Shown piece after piece: positions 1 to 7,303 of a stretch of DNA of 17,514 nt. The position numbers and the translations under genes are program-made. The notes below the pieces were generated by a model. The model did not search any database, had not been told where the DNA came from, and saw nothing but the letters and a program-made list of their open reading frames with translations. Position 1 is the stretch's first letter. Each line of letters opens with the position of its first letter. The stretch comes from an uncultured Blautia sp. (GTDB lineage: Bacteria > Bacillota > Clostridia > Lachnospirales > Lachnospiraceae), in contig UQCM01000056.1 of the NCBI GenBank assembly GCA_900539525.1, forward strand, positions 1 through 17,514. The letters run 5' to 3'.

Positions 1-55
1 AGAAAACCGACCTCCAATCGTTAGATTTATGGTCTAACTTTTTGGGGTCGGTTCA
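1..55 (+). mobile_element. Probable right terminal end of an IS3-family insertion sequence
   Basis: Seen: the segment at 31-55 ends in GGGGTCGGTTCA and contains GTCTAACTTTTTGGGGTCG, which reads in reverse as a TGAACCGACCCC start. From memory, such TG...CA ends with a CCCCAAAAAGTTAGAC core are typical of the IS150-like part of the IS3 family. The segment also folds on itself: AACCGACC (5-12) pairs with GGTCGGTT (46-53) and GTTAGA (20-25) pairs with TCTAAC (33-38). The window starts inside the element, so no transposase can be seen. On the minus strand the same fold is followed by TTTTCT and could end transcription of the EF-G-like gene. The IS assignment is an inference. Confidence 0.45.
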
Positions 56-86
56 AAGTAACGGCTTCTTTTATTAAGCTTTGTTA

Positions 87-2177
87 TTATTCATCACCTG
101 CATTTACCTTGCTGGCCCTTGCAGCAACTTCTTTTTCCTGAATATCAGATGGTGCCTGCTCATAACGTACAAATTCATAAGCAAAATCACCGCTTCCACC
201 TGTCATGGAACGAAGCGTTGTAGAGTATCCATACAATTCCATGGTTGGAATATCGGCCTCAATAATCTGATTTCCTTTATGATCCGGATTCATACCCAGT
301 ACACGGCCACGGCGCTTGTTCAGATCACCCATAACATCTCCGGTGAATTTATCCGGTACCGTTACCTTAAGAGAGGAAATCGGCTCCAGTAATACAGGGC
401 TTGCTTCCATAAATCCTTTCTTGAAAGCCTGGATGGCTGCTGTCTTAAACGCCATCTCTGAAGAGTCTACCGGATGATAAGAACCATCATAGAGTGTAGC
501 TTTCACGCCAACAACCGGATAAGCGGCCAGAGGTCCTTTCAGAACAGATTCCTGAATACCCTTTTCAACTGCAGGGAAGTAATTCTTTGGAACAGCTCCT
601 CCTACTACTTCCTGGTCAAACTCATAAGCAGACTCAAGATCACCCAACGGGGCAAAACGCATCTTTACATGTCCATACTGTCCATGTCCGCCGGACTGCT
701 TTTTATATTTTGCTTCTACATCAGAACTCTTGCGAATCGTCTCGCGGAAAGCAACCTTCGGCTTGCTCAGTTCGATTTCAATTTTGTATTTTGTCAGCAG
801 CTTACTCTGAATGATATCCAGATGCTGATCGCCCATACCATAAAGCAGAGTCTGACGGTTCTCAGCGTCATTAACGGCTTTCATTGTCAGATCTTCATGC
901 ATCATTTTTGAGAGAGCCTGTGAAATCTTATCTTCATCACCTTTGTTCTTTGCTTTGTAACGTTTGTATGTATAAGGAGTAGATACCTCGATCCTTCCAT
1001 AGCGGATCGGTGTAGCTTTCGTTGATAAAGTATCACCGGTGCGGGCCTTATCCAGCTTTCCAATCGCTCCGATATCACCTGCATGAAGCTCCGGAACTTC
1101 GATTGGCTTACTTCCTTCAAATACATAAAGCTTATTCAGCTTCTGTTCCGCATCTTTATCAATATTGTAAATGACGTCATCATTTTTGATAACACCGGAA
1201 CAAACCTTCATCAGAGAGTATTTACCGATAAACGGATCCACGATCGTCTTGAAGATCTGTGCAGATTTTGCTTTTGCAAAATTATAATCGGCTTCAAAGA
1301 TTTCATTGGTCTTTGTATTGATACCTGCGATGGTGCGTTTGTCAGGACTCGGGAAGTACTGAACAATATCATCCAGCAGATTGGAAACACCCTGAAGCTG
1401 TACCGGAGAACCCATAGCCACCGGAACGATCTCTCCCTCGTTTACGTTTACGGTCAATGCCATCATAATTTCAGCAACCGAGAACTCTTCTCCAGAGAAG
1501 TAACGATCCATAAACTCCTCACTTGTCTCTGCTACCGCTTCTAATAAGGTCTCTCTATATTTTTCAAGATACTCCATGGAGTATTCAGGAATTTCACATT
1601 CCTGTTTTTCACCGCGATCCAGCCATTTTCTTCCGGCTTTCTTTACCACATTCACATATCCTGTAAATTTCTCGTTCTCACGAATCGGAAAATGGATCGG
1701 AGCGATCTTCTTTCCGTATAATTCTGTCAGTTTTTCCACAACTTCACGGAAGCTGGCATTATCCACGTCCATATTGGTAATGAAGAACATTCTTGGCAGC
1801 TTATACTTTTCGCACAGTGCCCATGCCTTCTGCGTACCTACCTCCACGCCATTCTTTCCGGAAACCACGATGATCGCCGCATCTGCCGCCGCTGCTGCCT
1901 CCTCGGCTTCTCCTACAAAATCAAAGTAACCCGGTGTATCAAGGATGTTTACTTTTACATCACCCCATATGATCGGAACAACGGATGTACTGATTGAAAA
2001 TTTTCTCTTAATCTCCTCTTTATCAAAATCACTGATCGTATTTCCGTCTGCTACATTTCCCAGTCTGCTTGTGATTCCTCCAAGGTAAGCCATCGCTTCG
2101 GTCAGACTGGTCTTTCCAGAGCCACCGTGTCCAAGGATTACGACGTTTCTGATTCGGTCGGTTGTGTAAACATTCAT
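87..2177 (-). CDS. Elongation factor G-like translational GTPase (EF-G paralog)
   Basis: A 696-residue protein with the full EF-G domain order, including the domain IV segment SGGHGQYGHV near residue 500. EF-G promotes ribosomal translocation in the cytoplasm. This copy belongs to the paralog (EF-G2-like) branch: the P-loop is GHGGSGKT (16-23), switch II is DTPGYFDF (80-87) where canonical EF-G has DTPGH, and the guanine-specificity motif NKMD is TNMD (134-137). The switch I RGIT motif reads RKFS (58-61). I chose ATG at 2177 because GGAGG lies 8 nt upstream. A TTG 15 nt further up contains that site and would not have its own. A promoter at 2247-2275 precedes it. A canonical fusA is presumably elsewhere in the genome. 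The exact function is uncertain. Confidence 0.9.
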   Translation of the reverse strand: MNVYTTDRIRNVVILGHGGSGKTSLTEAMAYLGGITSRLGNVADGNTISDFDKEEIKRKFSISTSVVPIIWGDVKVNILDTPGYFDFVGEAEEAAAAADAAIIVVSGKNGVEVGTQKAWALCEKYKLPRMFFITNMDVDNASFREVVEKLTELYGKKIAPIHFPIRENEKFTGYVNVVKKAGRKWLDRGEKQECEIPEYSMEYLEKYRETLLEAVAETSEEFMDRYFSGEEFSVAEIMMALTVNVNEGEIVPVAMGSPVQLQGVSNLLDDIVQYFPSPDKRTIAGINTKTNEIFEADYNFAKAKSAQIFKTIVDPFIGKYSLMKVCSGVIKNDDVIYNIDKDAEQKLNKLYVFEGSKPIEVPELHAGDIGAIGKLDKARTGDTLSTKATPIRYGRIEVSTPYTYKRYKAKNKGDEDKISQALSKMMHEDLTMKAVNDAENRQTLLYGMGDQHLDIIQSKLLTKYKIEIELSKPKVAFRETIRKSSDVEAKYKKQSGGHGQYGHVKMRFAPLGDLESAYEFDQEVVGGAVPKNYFPAVEKGIQESVLKGPLAAYPVVGVKATLYDGSYHPVDSSEMAFKTAAIQAFKKGFMEASPVLLEPISSLKVTVPDKFTGDVMGDLNKRRGRVLGMNPDHKGNQIIEADIPTMELYGYSTTLRSMTGGSGDFAYEFVRYEQAPSDIQEKEVAARASKVNAGDE

Positions 2178-2246
2178 ACTGTTTTCCTCCAATACTAGTT
2201 ATTTGAGAATGAAACCGCTCCATCCTCTCTTTAAGTCTATGTGTAC

Positions 2247-2275
2247 ATTCTACTAAAATTGTCACAATATTTCAA
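2247..2275 (-). promoter_or_regulatory. Predicted sigma-A promoter of the EF-G-like gene
   Basis: On the minus strand, -35 TTGAAA (2275-2270) and -10 TAGAAT (2252-2247) are separated by 17 bp. Each matches five of six consensus bases. This gives a leader of about 60 nt before the ATG at 2177. It is a sequence prediction only. Confidence 0.65.
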
Positions 2276-2323
2276 GCTTTTTATTCATTTTAAATAAACA
2301 AAATTAAACAGTTGTTCCATGCT

Positions 2324-2373
2324 ATTCAAAAGATGGCTGCAGAATACTTCTTTCCAACAGCCATCTTTTGAAT
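2324..2373 (-). terminator. Perfect 16-bp hairpin between the glycosidase and the EF-G-like gene
   Basis: ATTCAAAAGATGGCTG (2324-2339) is the exact reverse complement of 2358-2373, with an 18-nt loop. Read on the minus strand, the GC-rich core AAGATGGCTG/CAGCCATC ends in TTTT, so it can act as an intrinsic terminator for the glycosidase gene. It is nearly symmetrical and could work in both directions. There is no long T-run beyond the stem, so it could instead be an RNA-processing structure. It lies in the 313-base gene-free stretch 2178-2490, which otherwise holds the EF-G-like promoter and the 53-bp repeat. Confidence 0.55.
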
Positions 2374-2435
2374 CTGTAACAATATTATTTCTTCATCTAT
2401 CTTTGGTTTAGTTCAAAAGTCCGAATTCACGCCAT

Positions 2436-2488
2436 ACATGAGCAAAAGGAAAGCCTCGCAGAGGCAATTTTGCGAATAGACTCTGAAC
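2436..2488. repeat. 53-bp dispersed repeat, copy A (terminator-like hairpin)
   Basis: This stretch matches 17462-17514 in inverted orientation at 51 of 53 positions. It contains the hairpin GCCTC-GCA-GAGGC (2453-2465). On the minus strand the hairpin is followed by TTTCCTTTTG, and the repeat begins 2 nt after the glycosidase stop codon, so here it may serve as that gene's terminator. Two near-identical copies 15 kb apart point to a multi-copy intergenic element. Confidence 0.8.
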
Positions 2489-2490
2489 CG

Positions 2491-5400
2491 TTACCTTTTT
2501 TTCATAACCGTTTTGGAATATGCACTTTTTACCGTTCCCTGATATGCCCGGATTTTATAATAACTGAGCTTTCCTTTTCTTGCCTTCTTATCCAGATAAA
2601 CCGTTTTTGCACCATTCCTGATCGTTGCAACCTTCTTATATCCTTTTGTTTTCTTATAGGAACGGAAAATGATATATCCTTTCGCACCCCTTACTTTTTT
2701 CCAGCTGATCCTGATTCCCTTGCTGGTTTTTTTTGCTTTCAGTCCTTGGGGGGCCGCAACTTTTGTTACATCCGGCTTCTCCGTTGTATGATTACCTGTA
2801 TCAGGATCAGGAGTCTGGATGATTGTACCGGGTTTCTCCTGATTTGCGGGATCATCCTTCGATGATGTCTCTTTCTTAACGAATCTCGCATTCAGTGTCA
2901 TATCATGTTCTGCAGTAAAGCGATACTCTGCTTCCTCTGAGATCTTTACATTTTCCTGATACCAGCCCGCAAACTGATATCCTTCTTCAGCAACCGCTTT
3001 CACAGTAACACTGCTGCCGATTTCCACTTCACCGCCACCGGAAACCGTACCGCCTGCTTCGGCGCTTACACGGATGTGAGCTGACGGAACGCTTACAGGA
3101 TCAGCAGGAATCTTAAATCCTGTGATTGAGTGTGGTGCCAGACGATATTGCAGACTAGTACCGTCTCCGGTCACGCCAGTCTTAACAACATCTACTTTAT
3201 CCGGTTCTGCTGCTGTATTCTCATCATCTGCATTCTCAGATGTCAGATACCATATTTCAATCTCCTTTCCCGTCAGATCTCTGTGATCTGCGGAGATACT
3301 GACATTGGTATTGCTGTTTTTTCTGTTATTCACAACAGTTACATAAGTATTTCCATCAGCGTCTTTTGTGGACAGTACTTTTAACGTCGGCACTTGATAA
3401 CTGCCCTGGTAAGTATAGTAAGTGGTGTTTCCTGTAACCGTCTGTCCGACTTCCGTGTCACCTGTCATGTGATTGAAGATGGAAAATGCTTTTGCTGACG
3501 GAGTAGATACAAAATCGACAGACCCATCACTGTTTTTGATTGCCTGAATCACACACTGCGAGCCCGAGCCAAGATTATCAACACCGTAGGGATAATCAAC
3601 CAGACAATGCTTGTTCAGATATGGTGTTCCCATGTTTATATAATCGATCATTTCATTAGCAATATAGATCGCATGTCCGATAGAGCGGACAAACTGAGTA
3701 TTGTGATTATAGATACCGAATTCTGAGATAACCGGAACCTTGCCCTCTCCCATACGGTCTTTCAGTGCCTGGACACGTGTCATATTATGTTCCAGGGATC
3801 TTCCCAGCAGCTTTTCATAAAATTCAGGATCATTATCCTCGATCTTCACATAACCACCGCCGCTTGCACTTGTCTCACTGTATGGATGGATCACTGCACC
3901 GTCATAATGATTTCCGGCATTCTTCAGTGCTTCGATCGCATTCTGATCCTCCATGCAGGAATATACCTCTATCTCCATATTAAGCTGGGAAGCAATATCC
4001 TTCAACGCCCGATAATACTCTGTAAATCCATCCTGGATACTGGTGTATGCAGCTGTGATCGCCTTTCCATTGGTTGGAATGTTACCGTTTTTACCATCTC
4101 CGAAGGTAATCTTTCCCGTAGCATAGTCAAAGGTGCATACATTGGCAGTTCCCTGATTTTCCAGAGATTCTACGATTGTCCACTGCACACCGTCAACATA
4201 AACAGACGCACTGCCTTCTTTAACCGGATCATACTTTACATAACGGACCTGACCTGCAGTACCATCACTGTTTGCCGCAGATTCCCTCCAGTCATCCTCC
4301 CGCACAGTCTTTGTGTTTCTTCCAAAAGTCATTTCACCGCCGTTTACATAAGTTTCACCAAAACTTCTGCTACCCGCTTTTCCGTCCATCCAGTAATTCT
4401 GTCCCCAGAGCCCCATCTCGTTACCGATTTCGAAACGCGTTACACCATAAGGTTTTTCATGACCGTTTTCTGCACGTACAGCTGCCCAGTCTGTTCCGCC
4501 ATTCGGATTCGATCCGTCATTCGGAGCATTCAGGTATTCAAATAAGTCCGCTGCATCACTGGCACTTCCCTGTGCCATTCCATATACCCAGATGGCCTCT
4601 GAACCCAGATCATCATAAATCCAGGTCATCGCCTCATCCACGCCGAAGTTCGGATCAATCGGGGAACAGTCAAAGGGATTTCCATGAATCGTTTTTCCTT
4701 TTTCCGGACCGATGGCTTTTTTCCAGTCATACAAATTAGCAATTGTTCCACCAGGATAGCGGACAGAGCCAAAGTCAGCTTCTTTCACATAGTTATTAAA
4801 CTGGTCTTCCACTTTCTTTTCCGATGCATTCCAGGAGCTGTATGCGTTATTGTGATACCGGTGGTTGATTCCGAACATTGCATCCGATATTTCACGTTTT
4901 TCATCCTTTGTGTCTACTGCAATATCGATGACTGCACCTTCCCTGACATCGTCTGCCACACTTTTGAGTTCTCCCATGACTCTTCTCAATTCAGCCAGTT
5001 CTGGTAATTGTTCAGCTTGCGTCAACGCTTTCGCAGCGTTAAGCTTTCTCTGGAACTCTTCTCTGATTGCCTCCTCTGCCTGTCCTGTAAGCATCTCGGC
5101 TTCTGCAACAAGTGCTCTCAGATCATCAATCTCACGTGCTGCCGCATGCTGTTCATACAGTGCAGAAACTGTATCTGCGCTTATTACTGTATCATAATAG
5201 CGAAGCTCATCCACATCTCCTTTTATTGCGCCTGCTGCAGCACCGTTTTTATGTGAACCGATGAGAACATCTGTTATGCCGGATGTCAGAGTTCCCGTCA
5301 GTGTATTCGTACTTACCAGTTTTCCATTCAGATACACCTGCGCCTGTTTGCTCCCCGCATTCTCTGTAAATACGATATGATTCCAACGATTTAGTTCAAC

Positions 5401-5883
5401 TGTTTCATTTCCGAACATCGAGTTCGTACCTGTCATAAAAGTACCAAACTTTTTATCTGTATTCAGAAACAGGATCGTTTTTCCCGGATCTCCCTGCTGA
5501 AAAAGATTAATATTGGAACCGGAAAATACATCATTATCCAGATTCACCCATGCCGATATCGTAAAGGCATCATTTGCTGCATCCAGAAACTGCTTCAACT
5601 TGATATAAGAGTTTTCAGCTTTAGTGAAATGTACCGCTCCCCCTGCCACACCTGCATTAGATAAGATAGAAACACCTGTCCCTGTGAGCTCTGCTGATTT
5701 TGTTGCATTCGATGCCTGATTTGTCATTTCCGATGTGTCAAAACTCCAATACCCGATCAAATGATTATCAATTTCTGACTCAGCCGCCCTGCTCGCCTGC
5801 ATACCTGTTCCGGGTAATACCCCACTGCCGACAATACACATCGCAACAGCCAGAGATAACGCCTTCTTAGTCATCTTTTTCAT
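2491..5883 (-). CDS. Secreted multidomain glycosidase, GH51-like (putative alpha-L-arabinofuranosidase)
   Basis: A 1130-residue exported protein. Visible parts: signal peptide 1-34 (cleavage near ASRA/AES); LamG-like carbohydrate-binding domain about 40-235; helical FIVAR-like linker 245-312; TIM-barrel glycosidase about 320-760, followed by a beta-rich tail to about 925; InlB-type B-repeat about 935-1003; FnIII domain about 1043-1127. The barrel has RYPGG (375-379), the clan GH-A acid/base motif GNE (Glu489) and the nucleophile motif ISEFG (Glu721), with IHPY at 665-668. These suit a retaining arabinofuranosidase of GH51 or a near family; the substrate is not certain. Residues about 545-615 form an insert after the acid/base. 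There is no LPXTG anchor. I chose ATG 5883 because AAGGAGG lies 5 nt upstream; the extra upstream codons contain that site. It probably acts on plant or host glycans outside the cell. Confidence 0.8.
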   Translation of the reverse strand: MKKMTKKALSLAVAMCIVGSGVLPGTGMQASRAAESEIDNHLIGYWSFDTSEMTNQASNATKSAELTGTGVSILSNAGVAGGAVHFTKAENSYIKLKQFLDAANDAFTISAWVNLDNDVFSGSNINLFQQGDPGKTILFLNTDKKFGTFMTGTNSMFGNETVELNRWNHIVFTENAGSKQAQVYLNGKLVSTNTLTGTLTSGITDVLIGSHKNGAAAGAIKGDVDELRYYDTVISADTVSALYEQHAAAREIDDLRALVAEAEMLTGQAEEAIREEFQRKLNAAKALTQAEQLPELAELRRVMGELKSVADDVREGAVIDIAVDTKDEKREISDAMFGINHRYHNNAYSSWNASEKKVEDQFNNYVKEADFGSVRYPGGTIANLYDWKKAIGPEKGKTIHGNPFDCSPIDPNFGVDEAMTWIYDDLGSEAIWVYGMAQGSASDAADLFEYLNAPNDGSNPNGGTDWAAVRAENGHEKPYGVTRFEIGNEMGLWGQNYWMDGKAGSRSFGETYVNGGEMTFGRNTKTVREDDWRESAANSDGTAGQVRYVKYDPVKEGSASVYVDGVQWTIVESLENQGTANVCTFDYATGKITFGDGKNGNIPTNGKAITAAYTSIQDGFTEYYRALKDIASQLNMEIEVYSCMEDQNAIEALKNAGNHYDGAVIHPYSETSASGGGYVKIEDNDPEFYEKLLGRSLEHNMTRVQALKDRMGEGKVPVISEFGIYNHNTQFVRSIGHAIYIANEMIDYINMGTPYLNKHCLVDYPYGVDNLGSGSQCVIQAIKNSDGSVDFVSTPSAKAFSIFNHMTGDTEVGQTVTGNTTYYTYQGSYQVPTLKVLSTKDADGNTYVTVVNNRKNSNTNVSISADHRDLTGKEIEIWYLTSENADDENTAAEPDKVDVVKTGVTGDGTSLQYRLAPHSITGFKIPADPVSVPSAHIRVSAEAGGTVSGGGEVEIGSSVTVKAVAEEGYQFAGWYQENVKISEEAEYRFTAEHDMTLNARFVKKETSSKDDPANQEKPGTIIQTPDPDTGNHTTEKPDVTKVAAPQGLKAKKTSKGIRISWKKVRGAKGYIIFRSYKKTKGYKKVATIRNGAKTVYLDKKARKGKLSYYKIRAYQGTVKSAYSKTVMKKR

Positions 5884-5950
5884 AAAAACCTCCTTCTTTT
5901 GTCCCAAATTTAGTTAATAATACCATATTTTCTTGAATACTTCTACTTAA

Positions 5951-5979
5951 TTAATAAAATTTTAACAGTATCTTTGCAA
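5951..5979 (-). promoter_or_regulatory. Candidate promoter of the glycosidase gene
   Basis: On the minus strand, TTGCAA (5979-5974), 17 bp, then TATTAA (5956-5951). Each hexamer matches four of six consensus bases, so this is a moderate promoter that might need an activator. It gives a leader of about 60 nt. Confidence 0.4.
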
Positions 5980-5984
5980 ATGAA

Positions 5985-6009
5985 TTACTGTTTGCTCCGT
6001 GAACAGTAA
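5985..6009. promoter_or_regulatory. Operator-like inverted repeat between divergent genes
   Basis: TTACTGTT (5985-5992) and AACAGTAA (6002-6009) are perfect inverted repeats around a 9-nt spacer. A third half-site, AACAGTA, lies at 5964-5970 inside the spacer of the candidate glycosidase promoter. The arrangement suggests a regulator site controlling the glycosidase and perhaps tyrA. The regulator is unknown and no regulator gene is in the window. Confidence 0.4.
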
Positions 6010-6039
6010 CACCTTTTCGCGCTGTAGTGCAACATAGTG

Positions 6040-6068
6040 TTGACAGCAGAATTGCAAAATAGTAAAAT
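6040..6068 (+). promoter_or_regulatory. Predicted sigma-A promoter of tyrA-aroA
   Basis: Consensus -35 TTGACA (6040-6045), 17-bp spacer, -10 TAAAAT (6063-6068). This is the best promoter in the window. The leader would be about 54 nt, too short for a T-box or riboswitch. The small inverted repeat CAACA-TAG-TGTTG (6030-6042) overlaps the -35 and could bind a repressor. Confidence 0.75.
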
Positions 6069-6128
6069 CATAATGGTTACGTGCCTGTTGGCGCGTTATT
6101 TGAGCATTTGATAGAAAGGACTTTTTTA

Positions 6129-7226
6129 ATGAATGATTTTAAAGTTGGCTTCATCGGTTTGGGGCTCATCGGCGGCTCGATAGCGAAAGCACTTAAACAC
6201 TTTTATCCTGAAGTATTTATTATCGCACATACGCGGAGCTGTGAAACTGCAAACTATGCGCTATCCGAGGGAATCATTGATGAAGCCTGCGCGGAAATAA
6301 ACGACGCTTACAGAGACTGTGATTATATTTTTCTATGTGCTCCTGTAGAGGCAAATGCATCTTATCTTGAAATCCTGAAACCACTTCTTAAGGAAGACTG
6401 CATTCTGACAGATGTGGGAAGCACAAAAACAGATATTCACATGCATGTTAACAGACTGGGAATGCAGAAGAATTTTATTGGCGGACATCCTATGGCCGGT
6501 TCCGAAAAGACAGGAATCGTCAATTCCAAGAGGCATCTTCTGGAAAATGCCTATTATGTGCTCACACCGGGCGATGGCGTATCTCAGGATAAAGTTGACC
6601 GATACGAAAATCTGGTAAAGACAATCAAGGCGCTTCCGCTGATTCTTGATTATCGGGAGCATGATTATGTGACGGCTGCCATCAGTCATCTGCCGCATCT
6701 CATTGCATCCTCTCTTGTAAATCTCGTAAAAGACTCCGATAATGAAAACGGTACAATGAGAACAGTGGCTGCCGGAGGATTTAAGGATATCACAAGAATC
6801 GCTTCCTCATCACCGGAAATGTGGGAACAGATATGCGCAACAAACCGTGACAATATCATCTCAGTTCTGGATGATTATATCAACAGTCTGATTTCTATTA
6901 AAATTGCACTGGCTGAACATGAAAATCATAAAATATATGACCTTTTCGAAACATCAAGAGAATACCGGAATTCCATCAGCGATGTCGCAAGCGGTCCCCT
7001 TCGCAAGGTTTACTCGATCTATTGCGACATGGTAGATGAGGCAGGAGGAATTGCTGCGCTTGCCACGATTCTAGCCACGAACGGTATCAGCATCAAGAAT
7101 ATTGGAATCGTCCACAACCGGGAATTTGAAGAAGCCGTTCTTCAGGTAGAATTTTATGACGAAACATCACGCAAAAAGGCAGTTGAGCTGCTGCGCAGGT
7201 ACCGGTATACGATTTATGAGCGATAA
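6129..7226 (+). CDS. tyrA: Prephenate dehydrogenase with C-terminal ACT domain
   Basis: A 365-residue cytoplasmic enzyme that oxidatively decarboxylates prephenate to 4-hydroxyphenylpyruvate with NAD(P)+, the committed step to tyrosine. Seen: nucleotide-binding GLGLIG (10-15), the substrate-site segment HPMAGSEKTG (120-129), SHLPH (186-190), and an ACT regulatory domain about 293-363, which usually mediates tyrosine feedback inhibition. Length and order match Gram-positive TyrA-ACT proteins. There is no chorismate mutase fusion. I chose ATG 6129, preceded by GAAAGGA about 9 nt upstream. A GTG at 6081 in the same frame has no such site. It is followed 77 nt later by aroA on the same strand, consistent with one shikimate/tyrosine operon. 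Confidence 0.95.
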   Translation: MNDFKVGFIGLGLIGGSIAKALKHFYPEVFIIAHTRSCETANYALSEGIIDEACAEINDAYRDCDYIFLCAPVEANASYLEILKPLLKEDCILTDVGSTKTDIHMHVNRLGMQKNFIGGHPMAGSEKTGIVNSKRHLLENAYYVLTPGDGVSQDKVDRYENLVKTIKALPLILDYREHDYVTAAISHLPHLIASSLVNLVKDSDNENGTMRTVAAGGFKDITRIASSSPEMWEQICATNRDNIISVLDDYINSLISIKIALAEHENHKIYDLFETSREYRNSISDVASGPLRKVYSIYCDMVDEAGGIAALATILATNGISIKNIGIVHNREFEEAVLQVEFYDETSRKKAVELLRRYRYTIYER

Positions 7227-7303
7227 TCTTCCACTTTTATGTCATACTAGCAGCAAGTACGCCAAGCCGTACCTGAATACAGAAAGGATACACACACTGG
7301 TAT

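Noticed and set aside
2178..2192. TTG as an earlier start of the EF-G-like gene
   Set aside because: The five extra codons contain the GGAGG that serves ATG 2177, and no other ribosome binding site precedes the TTG.
5818..5883. Lipoprotein signal in the glycosidase (LAVAMC near residue 16)
   Set aside because: The residue before Cys is Met, and the hydrophobic core continues past it, so it fits a standard signal peptide, not a lipobox.
6081..6128. GTG start giving a 16-residue longer TyrA
   Set aside because: It lies only a few bases after the predicted transcription start and has no ribosome binding site; ATG 6129 has one, and the Rossmann fold starts right after it.
6069..6128. T-box or riboswitch ahead of tyrA
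   Set aside because: The predicted leader is about 54 nt and has no strong stem-loop or T-box sequence.
7256..7273. Small hairpin AGTACG...CGTACC between tyrA and aroA
   Set aside because: A 5-bp stem without a T-run is too weak to call a terminator or regulator.
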